A stretch of 64,000 nucleotides of DNA from an uncultured Eudoraea sp. (GTDB lineage Bacteria > Bacteroidota > Bacteroidia > Flavobacteriales > Flavobacteriaceae): the NCBI RefSeq assembly GCF_947490415.1, contig NZ_CANLGX010000009.1:1-64000 (forward strand), read 5' to 3'. A program made the translations under genes and the position numbers. How positions within the stretch are numbered: position 1 is the first letter of the stretch; each line of letters opens with the position of its first letter. Below are positions 9,801-20,800 of the stretch, one piece after another. The notes under the pieces were generated by a model that ran no database searches, had not been told where the DNA came from, and saw nothing but the letters and a program-made list of their open reading frames with translations.

Positions 9801-11109
9801 AATCTTCATCAGGCGTATCCATCCCGTCACCATCATCATCAATATCTCTATAGTTTACATCGTCTTTACCATCGGTATCCGGAAGATCATTGGCCGGATC
9901 GTCTATTTCATCATTTACATCAAACCCATCATTTACATCACTGCCTTCATATCCATTATCCAATCCATCACTATCCGTATCTGTACCGGTAAAAGTCTGA
10001 TCAGGGATCCCGTCAAAATTAAAGTCGTTCCCTTCATTATTGTCAGCAATCAAATCATTGTCCGTATCAGCATCCAGGTAATCCTGCTCATCTGTACTAT
10101 CTGTATTTACAGGGGTAAGGCCCTGATCACCAGAACCTTCATATATATCATCGAGGCCATCTTTATCGGCATCGTATCCTGATGGTGCGATATACCCACT
10201 AGTAGTTTGTGCCTCCACATTATCCGGGATACCATCATTATCTGAATCGATATCCCTGAAATTAGGATTGGGGTCATTATCGGAATTAATCGGATGGAGT
10301 CCTTCTCCAGAGCCCGGTGTGTTTTCGTAATGATCATCAAGACCATTGCCATCACTATCCATACCACAGGGTGGTTGAAAACTGGCAGCTTCCTGAGCTT
10401 CCACATTATCCAGAATACCATCATTATCTGAGTCGATATCCCTATAATCAGGTTGGGAGTCACCATCTGTATTAACAGGTAGTAATCCTCCGCAACTTCC
10501 TGGAGATTCCTCATAATGGTCGTCCAGGCCGTTGCCATCTGAATCCATACCACAGGGTGCCTGAAAATCTGAGGTAGTTTGAGCTTCTAAATTGTCTAAA
10601 ATCCCATCATTATCGCTATCGATATCTAAATAATCAGGATAACTATCCAAATCGGAATCTATGGGCACCAGTCCCCCGCAACTACCGGGTGTTTCTTCAT
10701 AATTATCATCTAGCCCGTTACCATCTGAATCAATTCCACTTGGTGCGATATACCCACTAGTAGTTTGTGCCTCCACATTGTCAATAATTCCATCATTATC
10801 GGAATCCACATCCAGGTGATTAGGGACGCCATCATTATCAAAGTCAGATGGATTTGTTAATGGATTATTATCCCCGTCTGGGTTTTTATCTTCTATTGAA
10901 TCTATAATACCATCATTGTCATCATCAATATCTATAAGATCCTTTATACCATCATTATCCGTGTCCGTCTCCGCATAGGTAGTCATAAAACCATATTCTG
11001 CGGGAATTGTGTCAAAAGAAGAAGAAAAAACTAAAACTAGAATGGCAGTTACCAAGGTAAAGCCTAAAGCCGCTTTATCTCGTATTTTGGTTGGGGTATT
11101 TTTTTCCAT
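6856..11109 (-). CDS. Giant Ca-binding repeat protein with T9SS type-B sorting domain
   Basis: 1417 residues. A hydrophobic N-terminal segment (~16-31) probably acts as the export signal. Residues ~45-490 are thrombospondin type-3-like DxDxDGxxD calcium-binding repeats. Residues 507-998 are twelve consecutive 41-residue repeats with the core CDGDGVTNGDE. Residues ~1015-1315 are Ig/cadherin-like domains (AVDDDFSE, FDNDTLNG). Residues ~1323-1417 are the gliding motility-associated C-terminal (CHU_C, type-B) sorting domain, with VTPNNDGRNDFL, IFNRWGVAVYEG and LPSGVYFYIFEY. Known: this domain directs secretion by the T9SS. First gene of the operon with porP/sprF and the OmpA gene. Inferred: calcium-stabilised surface filament or adhesin. 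Confidence 0.92.
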   Translation of the reverse strand: MEKNTPTKIRDKAALGFTLVTAILVLVFSSSFDTIPAEYGFMTTYAETDTDNDGIKDLIDIDDDNDGIIDSIEDKNPDGDNNPLTNPSDFDNDGVPNHLDVDSDNDGIIDNVEAQTTSGYIAPSGIDSDGNGLDDNYEETPGSCGGLVPIDSDLDSYPDYLDIDSDNDGILDNLEAQTTSDFQAPCGMDSDGNGLDDHYEESPGSCGGLLPVNTDGDSQPDYRDIDSDNDGILDNVEAQEAASFQPPCGMDSDGNGLDDHYENTPGSGEGLHPINSDNDPNPNFRDIDSDNDGIPDNVEAQTTSGYIAPSGYDADKDGLDDIYEGSGDQGLTPVNTDSTDEQDYLDADTDNDLIADNNEGNDFNFDGIPDQTFTGTDTDSDGLDNGYEGSDVNDGFDVNDEIDDPANDLPDTDGKDDVNYRDIDDDGDGMDTPDEDSDDDGDPTNDDADGDDTPDYLDPDTSDDDSDADGDGVLDVDELSDGTDPSDPCDYMPSNQAGTLTTDWNNLDCDGDGVTNGDEVSDSTDPLNSCDLILASQTVTPTTDWDNLDCDGDGVTNGDEVSDSTDPLDPCDFNQDSVTLTPSGDYLVADCDGDGVTNGDEATDGTDPLDSCDLILANQTVTPTIDWGNLDCDGDGVTNGDEVSDSTDPLDSCDLILASQTVTPTNDWISLDCDGDGVTNGDEVSDSTDPLDPCDFNQDSVTLTPSGDYLVADCDGDGVTNGDEATDGTDPLDSCDLILASQTVTPTLDWSNLDCDGDGVTNGDEVADATDPLDSCDLILASQTVTPTTDWISLDCDGDGVTNGDEVSDATDPLDSCDFILASQTVTPATDWISLDCDGDGVTNGDEVSDSTDPLDPCDFNQDSVTLTPSGDYLAADCDGDGVTNGDEATDGTDPLDSCDLILASQTVTPTVEWNNLDCDGDGVTNGDEVADATDPLDSCDFILASQTITPTDDWDNLDCDGDGVTNGDEVIDSTDPLDPCDLLLASQTVTPSEEWNLLDCDNDGNSNGTDPNPLIATAVDDSGTTLPLTEVVINILANDDYLPNNDPNNLGTTSITRIGGDATGIVSFDPETGELSYTPSVSENNINITIIYEVCNTDPDPDVCASATVTIFVSDNPIDAVDDDFSELLADGTTGGVIEGGDIFDNDTLNGTALDPADVTLTSTPTGPLTINADGTVSVAPETAPGTYTIDYTICEIANPINCDTATVTVEVINVTIDAVDDDYSDIFIDGEDGGVLPDSNVLDNDTLNGLSVDPDDVTITSTPTGQLTVNTDGTISVAPDTPTASYSIEYTICENENPTNCDTATVVVLVSETISSAIEVNQLVTPNNDGRNDFLFINGVENALNNSLKIFNRWGVAVYEGRNYNNQNNVFDGRSRGRSTISAEDYLPSGVYFYIFEYQKDQENISKSGYLYISK
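8116..9591 (-). repeat. Twelve in-frame 123-bp tandem repeats
   Basis: From the first LDCDGDG (codon starting at 9591) to the last full unit (ending 8116) is 1476 bp, exactly 12 x 123 bp, with no indels. Units fall into at least two classes: one ends in CDFNQDSVTLTPSGDYL and one has EATDGTDPLDSCDLILA. The two classes occur as an adjacent pair three times, which shows block duplication. Confidence 0.95.
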
Positions 11110-11520
11110 AAATGATAGTTTTCAATTAAACATATCTCCATGGCTTGTAGGAAAAAACTAAGTAAGAGATTGGGTTTCTCTAAAATATCATTGCAAGATA
11201 TAGTTAAATTACATAGCATCAAATCCATTTAAAAACTTAAGTTATCAAATATCTTTAAAAGACCTCAAAACTCGTTAAACGTCAAAAAACTTGATACTAT
11301 AAGAAGATAAAGTCCGTTGTAAAAAGCTTTTAATAATTCTCAAAATTTCAAAAATCGAAGATTACTAGCCGTTAATCGATAATAACCCTAAAATCAAATA
11401 AATTAATAATCTCAAATTCATAGAATATGGACTATTAAGTGCGACGAGAATCATTTTAAAAAAGTCTTTCTATTCTCTCAGAGCTATATTATTTGCCTTA
11501 TTTTTGCTCAAATTTTTGCT
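11110..11520. other. Divergent intergenic region, T9SS operon / prfC
   Basis: 411 bp of AT-rich DNA holding the promoters of both flanking transcription units. Apart from the TATTTTTG element before prfC I see no gene, RNA or strong hairpin. Confidence 0.5.
11499..11506 (+). promoter_or_regulatory. Candidate -7 element of prfC (TATTTTTG)
   Basis: Matches TAnnTTTG and ends 14 bp before the GTG start of prfC, predicting a very short leader. No clear TTG -33 partner. Confidence 0.45.
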
Positions 11521-13110
11521 GTGAATTTTTTAAAAGAAATAGAAAGAAGAAGAACATTTGGTATTATTTCCCATCCTGATGCCGGAAAAACTACACTTAC
11601 CGAAAAGCTGCTCTTATTTGGAGGCGCAATACAAGAGGCCGGAGCTGTAAAAAATAATAAGATCAAAAAAGCAGCAACGAGCGATTTCATGGAAATTGAG
11701 CGTCAGCGCGGAATTTCGGTAGCTACCTCTGTCCTTGCATTCTTGTATAAGGATAAGAAGATAAATATTCTTGATACACCAGGCCATAAGGACTTTGCGG
11801 AGGATACTTTTAGAACCCTAACAGCAGTAGATAGTGTAATTGTTGTTATAGATGTTGCTAAAGGTGTAGAAGAACAGACTAAAAAATTGGTAGAGGTCTG
11901 CAGGATGAGAAGCATTCCCATGATCGTATTCATAAACAAACTCGATAGAGAAGGAAAGGACGCTTTTGACCTTTTGGATGAAGTAGAACAGGAATTGGGA
12001 TTAACTGTTACCCCTTTAAGTTTTCCAATTGGGATGGGCTACGATTTTAAGGGAATTTATAATATTTATGAGAAAAATATTAATCTTTTCAGTGGAGATA
12101 GCAAAAAAAACATCTCAGACATCATTGCATTTGATGATATAACGAGTCCTGAATTAGAGAACATTATTGGCACCGGGGCAGCTGAAACTTTAAGAGATAA
12201 TATGGAGTTGGTAAGCGGGGTCTACCCTCCTTTTGACAAACAAAAGTATCTGGAAGGTTCGCTTCAGCCGGTATTTTTCGGTTCTGCGTTAAATAATTTT
12301 GGAGTAAAAGAACTTTTGGATTGTTTTATTGAAATAGCTCCATATCCCAGATCGAAGATGGCCGAAGAACGCATGGTTCAAGCCAATGAAACTGAGCTTT
12401 CCGGTTTTGTATTTAAAATCCACGCCAATATGGATCCGAAACACAGAGATCGCTTGGCATTTGTGAAAATTGTATCAGGAACATTTGAGCGTAACAAGCC
12501 TTACTTGCATGTAAGACTCAATAAGAAATTAAAATTTTCAAGTCCCAATGCATTTTTTGCAGAAAAAAAGGAAATCGTAGATATATCCTATCCCGGCGAT
12601 ATTGTGGGATTGCATGACACCGGTAATTTTAAAATTGGTGATACATTAACAGAGGGTGAAATTTTACATTATAAAGGTATCCCCAACTTTTCTCCGGAAC
12701 ATTTCAGATATATCAACAATGCAGATCCGATGAAATCCAAGCAATTAAATAAGGGAATTGACCAGTTAATGGATGAAGGTGTTGCACAGTTATTTACTTT
12801 AGAACTTAATGGCAGAAAAGTTATAGGTACTGTAGGTGCCTTGCAATACGAAGTAATTCAATACAGATTAGAACATGAGTACGGTGCAAAATGTACCTAT
12901 GAGAATTTTCCTGTTTACAAAGCCTGCTGGGTTGATCCAGAAGATCCTAATAATGAAGAGTTTAAAGAATTTATCAGAGTAAAACAGAAATTCCTGGCTA
13001 AGGATAAACGAGGACAATTAGTGTTTTTGGCAGATTCTCAATTTTCATTACAAATGACTCAACAGAAATATCCCACTGTCAAATTGCATTTTACTTCAGA
13101 ATTTGAATAA
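11521..13110 (+). CDS. prfC: Peptide chain release factor 3 (RF3)
   Basis: 529 residues, the usual RF3 length. A translational GTPase that recycles RF1/RF2 from the terminating ribosome in the cytoplasm. Seen: P-loop SHPDAGKTT (17-25), switch I region with EIERQRGIS, DTPGHKDF (~83-90), NKLD (~138) and the RF3-specific C-terminal half (PVYKACWVDPEDP). GTG is the start: the frame is closed upstream and translation begins with the conserved MNFLKEIERRRTFGIISHPDAGKT. No Shine-Dalgarno. A single-gene unit with its own promoter, ending at a bidirectional terminator shared with the DUF3467 gene. Confidence 0.96.
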   Translation: MNFLKEIERRRTFGIISHPDAGKTTLTEKLLLFGGAIQEAGAVKNNKIKKAATSDFMEIERQRGISVATSVLAFLYKDKKINILDTPGHKDFAEDTFRTLTAVDSVIVVIDVAKGVEEQTKKLVEVCRMRSIPMIVFINKLDREGKDAFDLLDEVEQELGLTVTPLSFPIGMGYDFKGIYNIYEKNINLFSGDSKKNISDIIAFDDITSPELENIIGTGAAETLRDNMELVSGVYPPFDKQKYLEGSLQPVFFGSALNNFGVKELLDCFIEIAPYPRSKMAEERMVQANETELSGFVFKIHANMDPKHRDRLAFVKIVSGTFERNKPYLHVRLNKKLKFSSPNAFFAEKKEIVDISYPGDIVGLHDTGNFKIGDTLTEGEILHYKGIPNFSPEHFRYINNADPMKSKQLNKGIDQLMDEGVAQLFTLELNGRKVIGTVGALQYEVIQYRLEHEYGAKCTYENFPVYKACWVDPEDPNNEEFKEFIRVKQKFLAKDKRGQLVFLADSQFSLQMTQQKYPTVKLHFTSEFE

Positions 13111-13140
13111 TTAGGTCACAGTATGAACCAAAAATTAAAA

Positions 13141-13166
13141 ACCCATGAATGATTCATGGGTTTTTT
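13141..13166. terminator. Bidirectional terminator between prfC and DUF3467 gene
   Basis: A perfect 10-bp inverted repeat (13141-13150/13152-13161) is flanked by an A-rich run on the left and six T on the right. It can serve both convergent genes. Confidence 0.85.
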
Positions 13167-13169
13167 AAA

Positions 13170-13481
13170 TTAAGCCTCTCCGGTAGGACCGAAATTTAAC
13201 GGAATTGGAGGTTGCTCGTAATCTTTAATAGTCCCGTGAGCCTTTTCAAAACGACTTACATTATCATTAAGTGCTTTTAAAAATTTCTTCGCATGTTGAG
13301 GAGTAAGGACAATTCTACTTTTCACCTTCGCTTTTGGTGCTCCCGGCATCATGCTTATAAAGTCGACAACAAACTCTGAAACAGAATGATTGATAATGGC
13401 CAAATTGGAATAAATTCCTTCAGCTATTTTTTCGTCCAGCTCAATATTTATCTGTTGTTGTTTCTTATTTTTTTCTTCCAT
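13170..13481 (-). CDS. DUF3467 domain-containing protein
   Basis: 103 residues. The full length matches the DUF3467 family: INIELDEKIAEGIYSNLAIINHS near the N-terminus (written here in part as INIELDEKIAEGIY), then VDFISMMPGAPKAKVKSRI and TPQHAKKFLKALNDN. Function of the family is not established. It is widespread in Bacteroidota and often lies downstream of rpoC, as here (70 bp after it). The rpoC terminator lies between them, so it is probably expressed by read-through or from a weak promoter of its own. Cytoplasmic; no signal peptide. Confidence 0.88.
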   Translation of the reverse strand: MEEKNKKQQQINIELDEKIAEGIYSNLAIINHSVSEFVVDFISMMPGAPKAKVKSRIVLTPQHAKKFLKALNDNVSRFEKAHGTIKDYEQPPIPLNFGPTGEA

Positions 13482-13508
13482 TGTTCACTTCAAAAAATAA
13501 TCCAAGGT

Positions 13509-13543
13509 AAAAAACAAAAACCCTCAATTAGAAAATTGAGGGT
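13509..13543 (-). terminator. Terminator of the rpoBC operon
   Basis: A perfect 10-bp stem (13520-13529/13534-13543) with a 4-nt loop is followed on the minus strand by a T-rich tract (complement of 13509-13520), just past the rpoC stop. Confidence 0.88.
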
Positions 13544-13551
13544 TAATGATT

Positions 13552-16500
13552 TTAAAACTTTAATTCTTCTTTGCGAGCCATAATTTCATCGTATTCCTCT
13601 TTTGAACCTACGATTATATTTTCATAATCCCTCATACCGGTACCGGCAGGAATTTTATGACCTACAATAACATTCTCTTTCAATCCTTCCAGGTAATCAA
13701 TTTTACCACTAACAGCCGCTTCATTCAAGACCTTTGTTGTTTCCTGGAACGATGCCGCAGAAATAAACGATTTGGTTTGTAACGAGGCCCTTGTAATACC
13801 CTGTAGAATTGGTGTAGCCGTTGCTGAAACAGCATCCCGTGCAGTAACCAAATTCTTATCTGCACGTTTCAAAATTGAATTCTCATCTCTCAATTCTCGC
13901 GCTGTAATAATCTGGCCTGCCTTAAGGTTTTCTGATTCGCCTGAATCTTCCACTACTTTCATACCAAAGATCTCATCGTTTTCTTTGATAAAGTCGTCTT
14001 TGTGTACCAACTGATTTTCAAGGAATGTAGTATCTCCAGAGTCCTGAATACGAACCTTTCGCATCATCTGGCGCACAACTACTTCAAAGTGTTTATCATT
14101 AATTTTTACACCCTGGAGGCGATAAACTTCCTGCACTTCATTTACAAGATACTGTTGTACCGCTGAAGGCCCCTTAATTGCAAGGATATCTTCAGGAGTA
14201 ATAGAACCGTCAGATAAAGCCATACCAGCTCTAACATAATCATTTTCCTGTACCAAAATCTGGTTTGAAAGTTTTACTAAATATTTCTTTACCTCACCAA
14301 GTTTAGATTCAATAATAATCTCTCTATTACCTCTTTTTATCTTTCCAAATGAAACAACTCCGTCTATCTCAGAAACAACTGCAGGATTGGATGGATTCCG
14401 AGCTTCAAAAAGTTCGGTTACTCTTGGTAAACCACCCGTAATATCCCCTGCTTTGGCCGATTTACGAGGAATTTTAACCAAAATCTTACCTTCTTTGATT
14501 TTATCGCCATCATCTACCATTAAATGAGAACCAACTGGAAGGTTATAGGAACGTAAGACTTCATCCTTAGTATTCATAATCAATAAGGTAGGAATCAACT
14601 TCTTATTTCTGGATTCGGAGATCACCTTCTCCTGAAATCCTGTTTGTTCATCAATCTCCACCTGATAGGTTATTCCCTGCTCAATATTCTCATAAGCAAT
14701 TTTACCCGGGAATTCTGAAACTATAACCCCATTGTATGGATCCCACTGACAAATTATATCTGCCTTAGTTACCTTACTGCCATTCTTAACAAAGATTTGA
14801 GAACCATAAGGGATATTGTTTGTGCTGAGTGTAATTCCAGTTTTGCTATCAACAACTTTGATCTCTGAAGTTCTTGAAATTACAATATCCGCAGCTTTGC
14901 CTTCGGCATTCTCCCCTTTCACGGTTCGTAAGTCTTCAATTTCCGCGACACCATCAAATTTAGCTTCAAGTTTGCTATCCTCCGAAATGTTTCCTGCAAT
15001 ACCTCCAACGTGGAAAGTACGCAATGTTAACTGTGTTCCGGGCTCACCAATAGACTGTGCAGCCACAACACCAACCGCTTCGCCGCGCTGTACCATTTTA
15101 TTGGTGGAAAGGTTTCTACCATAACACTTGGCACATATTCCTTTTGCAGCCTCACAAGTAAGTGCAGAGCGAACTTCTACTTTTTCAATAGGGGAAGCCT
15201 CTATTTTCTTAACATCAGCTTCCAATATCTGTTGTCCTGCAGTTAATAGCAGTTCCTCGGTTAATGGGTTATAGACATCGTGTAAAGAGACTCTTCCTAA
15301 TATACGCTCCCCTAAGGTTTCAACTACTTCTTCGTTTTTCTTTAAAGATTCAACTTGTATACCTCTAAGAGTGCCGCAATCATCTATATTAACGATAACG
15401 TCCTGAGAAACATCCACTAATCTTCTTGTAAGATATCCTGCATCGGCAGTTTTAAGTGCGGTATCTGCAAGTCCTTTACGAGCACCGTGAGTAGAAATGA
15501 AGTATTCCAAAATAGATAATCCTTCTTTAAAGTTAGAAAGAATTGGGTTCTCTATAATCTCACCACCACCTGCAGTAGATTTCTTAGGCTTAGCCATTAA
15601 ACCACGCATACCTGTTAACTGTCTTATCTGCTCCTTTGAACCCCTGGCGCCTGAATCTAACATCATATACACCGAGTTAAACCCTTGTTGATCTTCCCGG
15701 ATACGCTTCATTGCCAATTCAGTTAGCATGGCATTAGTTGAAGTCCAGACATCAATCACCTGATTATATCGTTCATTGTTAGTGATAAGACCCATATTAT
15801 AATTCATCATAATTCCATCTACCTGTTCATTGGCATCAGCAATCATGGTATGCTTTTCCTGTGGAATAATAATATCCCCAAGACTAAAGGACAGTCCTCC
15901 TTTAAAAGCAAAATCATAACCCATGGTTTTAATTAAATCCAGAAAGGCTGCAGTTGTAGGTACATCTGTAACAGCAAGGATCCTTCCGATAATATCACGT
16001 AAAGACTTCTTGTTCAAGACTTCATTTATATATCCGGCTTCTTCCGGCACAACCTTATTAAAAAGTACTCTACCAACAGTGGTAGGAATAATCTGATTTA
16101 CTAATTCCCCTTCCTCATTAAAGTCTTTAGCTCTCACCTTAATCCCGGCATTCAGTTCAACTTTCCCTTCATTAAATGCGATTACTACCTCTTCGTAGGA
16201 GTAGAAAGTTAAGCCTTCACCCCTTACAGGAACTTCTTTAGTAGATTTACGTTCCTTGGTCATATAATATAACCCAAGAACCATATCCTGAGAAGGTACG
16301 GTAATAGGAGATCCATTAGCCGGATTTAATATATTGTGAGAAGCCAACATCAAAAGTTGGCATTCCAATATAGCTTCCGGTCCCAAAGGCAAATGCACCG
16401 CCATTTGATCACCATCAAAATCCGCATTAAAAGCCGTACAAACAAGAGGGTGCAAACGAATTGCCTTACCTTCTATCAATTTGGGTTGAAATGCCTGTAT

Positions 16501-17850
16501 CCCCAATCTGTGTAGCGTAGGGGCCCGGTTGAGCATGACAGGGTGTCCTTTTAAAACATTTTCTAAAATGTCCCAAACTACCGGTTCTTTTTTATCTATT
16601 ATCTTTTTGGCTGACTTAACAGTCTTAACAATACCCCTTTCGATCAATTTTCTGATCACAAAAGGCTTGTATAGTTCAGCAGCCATATCTTTTGGAAGAC
16701 CACATTCATAAAGGCTCATCTCAGGTCCTACAACAATAACTGAACGTGCAGAATAATCCACCCTTTTACCCAATAAGTTCTGACGAAAACGTCCTTGTTT
16801 TCCTTTTAAGGAATCCGAAAGAGATTTCAAAGGCCTGTTCGATTCAGTTTTCACTGCTGATGCCTTACGCGTATTATCAAAAAGAGAATCCACTGATTCC
16901 TGAAGCATTCGCTTCTCATTTCTTAAGATAACTTCAGGAGCTTTAATTTCCATTAATCGCTTTAGACGATTATTCCTGATAATTACTCGCCTGTAAAGAT
17001 CATTTAAATCAGAAGTCGCAAATCGGCCTCCGTCCAGAGGAACAAGTGGCCGCAACTCCGGTGGAATAACCGGAATTACCTTCATGATCATCCATTCTGG
17101 TCTGTTATCCCTGTTATCCTGAGATTCTCTCAAAGCTTCAACAACCTGAAGTCTTTTTAAGGCTTCCGTTTTACGTTGTTTTGAGGTCTCTGTATTGGCT
17201 TTATGCCTTAAATCATAAGATAGTTGTTTCAGATCAATTCGTGCCAATAAATCGATAAGGCACTCTGCTCCCATCTTGGCAATAAATTTGTTGGGATCTG
17301 AATCTTCCAAATATTGATTTTCCGGAGGGATAGTTTCAAGAATATTTAAATACTCTTCTTCAGTTAGAAAATCTAACTTATTAATCTCCTCTCCCTCAGG
17401 TCCTTGAGCAATACCCGGCTGAATTACCACATAACGCTCATAATAAATTATCATATCCAGTTTCTTGGAAGGCAATCCCAAGAGGTAGCCAATTTTGTTT
17501 GGCAAGGAGCGGAAGTACCATATATGAGCAACCGGTACTACTAAATTTATATGTCCCACCCTGTCACGACGAACCTTCTTTTCAGTTACTTCAACGCCAC
17601 ATCTGTCACAAACAATTCCTCTATAGCGAATACGCTTGTACTTTCCGCATGCGCATTCATAATCCTTTACAGGACCAAAAATACGTTCACAGAACAATCC
17701 ATCGCGCTCTGGTTTATGAGTTCTATAATTGATAGTTTCAGGCTTTAAAACCTCACCTCGGGATTCTCCTAAAATTGCTTCAGGAGAAGCCAATCCGATT
17801 GAAATTTTATCAAACCTTTTTATTGCGGTATTATCTTTTATTCTAGCCAT
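13552..17850 (-). CDS. rpoC: RNA polymerase beta' subunit
   Basis: 1432 residues. Catalytic subunit of DNA-dependent RNA polymerase. Seen: N-terminal zinc-binding cysteines ([20 protein letters not shown], ~66-85), the absolutely conserved [12 protein letters not shown] active-site loop with three Mg-binding Asp (~474), the second zinc site ([16 protein letters not shown]) and the trigger/bridge region ([16 protein letters not shown]). Length is typical for Bacteroidota. It starts 43 bp after rpoB and is the last gene of the large ribosomal/RNAP operon, closed by a strong terminator. Confidence 0.98.
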   Translation of the reverse strand: MARIKDNTAIKRFDKISIGLASPEAILGESRGEVLKPETINYRTHKPERDGLFCERIFGPVKDYECACGKYKRIRYRGIVCDRCGVEVTEKKVRRDRVGHINLVVPVAHIWYFRSLPNKIGYLLGLPSKKLDMIIYYERYVVIQPGIAQGPEGEEINKLDFLTEEEYLNILETIPPENQYLEDSDPNKFIAKMGAECLIDLLARIDLKQLSYDLRHKANTETSKQRKTEALKRLQVVEALRESQDNRDNRPEWMIMKVIPVIPPELRPLVPLDGGRFATSDLNDLYRRVIIRNNRLKRLMEIKAPEVILRNEKRMLQESVDSLFDNTRKASAVKTESNRPLKSLSDSLKGKQGRFRQNLLGKRVDYSARSVIVVGPEMSLYECGLPKDMAAELYKPFVIRKLIERGIVKTVKSAKKIIDKKEPVVWDILENVLKGHPVMLNRAPTLHRLGIQAFQPKLIEGKAIRLHPLVCTAFNADFDGDQMAVHLPLGPEAILECQLLMLASHNILNPANGSPITVPSQDMVLGLYYMTKERKSTKEVPVRGEGLTFYSYEEVVIAFNEGKVELNAGIKVRAKDFNEEGELVNQIIPTTVGRVLFNKVVPEEAGYINEVLNKKSLRDIIGRILAVTDVPTTAAFLDLIKTMGYDFAFKGGLSFSLGDIIIPQEKHTMIADANEQVDGIMMNYNMGLITNNERYNQVIDVWTSTNAMLTELAMKRIREDQQGFNSVYMMLDSGARGSKEQIRQLTGMRGLMAKPKKSTAGGGEIIENPILSNFKEGLSILEYFISTHGARKGLADTALKTADAGYLTRRLVDVSQDVIVNIDDCGTLRGIQVESLKKNEEVVETLGERILGRVSLHDVYNPLTEELLLTAGQQILEADVKKIEASPIEKVEVRSALTCEAAKGICAKCYGRNLSTNKMVQRGEAVGVVAAQSIGEPGTQLTLRTFHVGGIAGNISEDSKLEAKFDGVAEIEDLRTVKGENAEGKAADIVISRTSEIKVVDSKTGITLSTNNIPYGSQIFVKNGSKVTKADIICQWDPYNGVIVSEFPGKIAYENIEQGITYQVEIDEQTGFQEKVISESRNKKLIPTLLIMNTKDEVLRSYNLPVGSHLMVDDGDKIKEGKILVKIPRKSAKAGDITGGLPRVTELFEARNPSNPAVVSEIDGVVSFGKIKRGNREIIIESKLGEVKKYLVKLSNQILVQENDYVRAGMALSDGSITPEDILAIKGPSAVQQYLVNEVQEVYRLQGVKINDKHFEVVVRQMMRKVRIQDSGDTTFLENQLVHKDDFIKENDEIFGMKVVEDSGESENLKAGQIITARELRDENSILKRADKNLVTARDAVSATATPILQGITRASLQTKSFISAASFQETTKVLNEAAVSGKIDYLEGLKENVIVGHKIPAGTGMRDYENIIVGSKEEYDEIMARKEELKF

Positions 17851-17893
17851 TATAATATGGTGATAGTAAATTTAAAATATGTAAAAAAAACTA

Positions 17894-20800
17894 TTATTCT
17901 TCAAGTCTAATATCCAAACCTAATCCCTTAAGTTCATGCATTAATACATTGAAAGATTCTGGCAAGCCAGGTTCAGGCATGGTTTCGCCTTTTACAATTG
18001 ATTCATAGGTTTTGGCACGTCCAATGACGTCATCAGATTTTACAGTCAAAATCTCACGAAGGGTAGCAGATGCGCCATATGCTTCTAAGGCCCAAACTTC
18101 CATTTCTCCAAAACGCTGTCCACCAAATTGTGCTTTACCTCCTAAAGGTTGCTGTGTAATCAATGAATATGGTCCAATGGAACGTGCATGCATTTTATCA
18201 TCCACCATATGTCCTAATTTTAACATATAGATTACCCCAACAGTCGCGGCCTGATCGAATCGTTGCCCAGTTCCTCCATCATAGAGATAGGTATGACCAA
18301 ATCTTGGAATCCCGGCTTCATCCGTAAATTCATTAATCTCATCAAGTGTAGCACCATCAAAAATTGGAGTCGCGAATTTCCTTCCGAGTTTTTGACCCGC
18401 CCATCCAAGGACCGTTTCATAAATCTGGCCAATATTCATACGAGATGGCACACCTAAAGGGTTTAATACAATGTCTACCGGTGTTCCGTCTTCCAAGAAC
18501 GGCATATCTTCATGTCTGACGATACGGGCAACAATACCTTTGTTACCATGGCGTCCGGCCATTTTATCACCTACTTTAAGTTTACGTTTTTTAGCAATAT
18601 AAACTTTTGCAAGCTTCATTATGCCTGCAGGCAATTCATCTCCAACAGATATAGTGAACTTATCTCTTCTAAGATTCCCCTGAAGATCGTTCAACTTAAT
18701 CTTATAGTTGTGAAGCAGGTCGGCCACCAAAATATTTGTGTCTTTATCCGTGGTCCAACTACCTCCTATAAGGTGGGCAAAATCATCCACTGAATTAAGC
18801 ATCTTCATGGTATATTTTTTGCCTTTAGGTAAAACCTCTTCACCAAGATCATTTAATACTCCCTGAGAAGTCTTCCCGTTGATAAGTTTAAACAATTTAT
18901 CTACCAAAACATCCTTAAGTTCCTGAAATTTTACTTCATATTCCAGTTCCAGACTAGAAATTGCTTCCTTGTCTTCTGAACGTTTGCGCTTATCCTTAAT
19001 AGAACGAGAGAATAACTTTTTATCAATAACTACTCCACGTAATGATGGTGAAGCTTTTAATGAAGCATCCTTAACATCCCCTGCTTTATCTCCAAAAATA
19101 GCACGAAGCAGTTTTTCTTCCGGAGTAGGATCCGATTCACCTTTTGGCGTAATCTTACCAATAAGAATATCCCCAGGTTTTACTTCCGCACCAATTCGTA
19201 TCATTCCATATTCATCCAAGTCTTTTGTTGCCTCTTCAGAAACATTAGGAATATCATTAGTTAATTCTTCTGCCCCCAATTTGGTATCTCTAACTTCAAG
19301 AGAATATTCATCTATATGTATTGAAGTAAAAATATCTTCGCGGACAACTTTTTCGGAGATTACAATAGCATCCTCAAAGTTATATCCTTTCCAAGGCATA
19401 AAGGCTACTTTTAGGTTTCTACCTAAAGCTAATTCCCCGCCTTCCGTAGCATATCCTTCGCAAAGTACCTGTCCTTTTTTAACCTTATCCCCCTTTTTGA
19501 CGATTGGTTTAAGATTAATACTGGTACCCTGGTTGGTTTTTCTGAATTTAACCAATTGATAGGTTTTGGAATCCTCCTCAAAACTTACCAATTTTTCATT
19601 CTCGCTACGGTTGTAATTAATTGTGACCTTTTGAGAATCCACATATTCAATTACGCCATCACCCTCAGCATTGATTAATACTCTAGAGTCTGATGCAACT
19701 TGCCTTTCCAATCCTGTTCCAACAATAGGAGATTGTGGTTTTAATAAAGGAACAGCCTGACGCATCATGTTAGAGCCCATCAAAGCCCTGTTCGCATCAT
19801 CGTGTTCGAGAAACGGAATCAAAGATGCTGAAATAGATGCAATCTGGTTAGGAGCAACATCGGTATAATTGACCTCTATAGGATCCACTACCGGAAAATC
19901 TCCTTCTTCCCTGGCGATAACTTTCTCCTGATCTATAGTTCCATTATCCTTCAATGGAATATTGGCCTGAGATATTTTCATACCTTCCTCCTCTTCCGCG
20001 CTCAGGTATACAAAATCTTTAGTATCTACTTTTCCATTATCAACCTTTCGATATGGGGTCTCCAAGAATCCCATAGGGTTTACTTTAGCAAAAACCGCCA
20101 GAGATGAAATAAGTCCAATATTTGGTCCTTCAGGAGTTTCAATCGGACATAATCTACCGTAATGTGTATAGTGAACGTCACGAACTTCAAATCCTGCACG
20201 TTCTCTTGAAAGGCCACCTGGCCCTAGGGCTGATAACCTTCTCTTATGCGTTATTTCTGCAAGAGGATTCGTCTGATCCATGAACTGCGATAATTGGTTA
20301 GTACCAAAAAATGAATTAATCACAGAGGACAGAGTTTTGGCATTTATCAGATCAATCGGAGTAAACACCTCATTATCTCTCACATTCATTCGTTCACGAA
20401 TGGTCCTTGCCATACGTGCCAAACCAACACCAAATTGCGATGATAATTGTTCCCCAACGGTTCTAACACGCCTGTTGGAAAGGTGGTCTATATCATCAAT
20501 TTCTGCTTTGGAATTGATAAGTTCAATTAAATACTTGATTATAGTTATGATATCTTCCTTGGTAAGTACCTGTTTGTCCATACCAATATCCAAACCAAGC
20601 TTTTTATTCATTCTATATCGACCAACTTCACCCAGATTATATCGTTGATCAGAGAAAAACAATTTATCAATTATTCCACGTGCTGTTTCCTCATCAGGCG
20701 GTTCTGCATTTCGCAGCTGACGATAAATATGTTCAACAGCTTCTTTTTCAGAATTTGTGGGATCTTTTTGCAAAGTGTTATGAATAATTGCATAATCACT

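Noticed and set aside
10107-10553. 148-codon Met/Ile-rich frame within the repeat region
   Set aside because: Out-of-frame reading of the repetitive Asp-rich gene; low-complexity composition.
18969-19559. 196-codon frame opposite rpoB
   Set aside because: Antisense to rpoB, no start context or recognisable motif.
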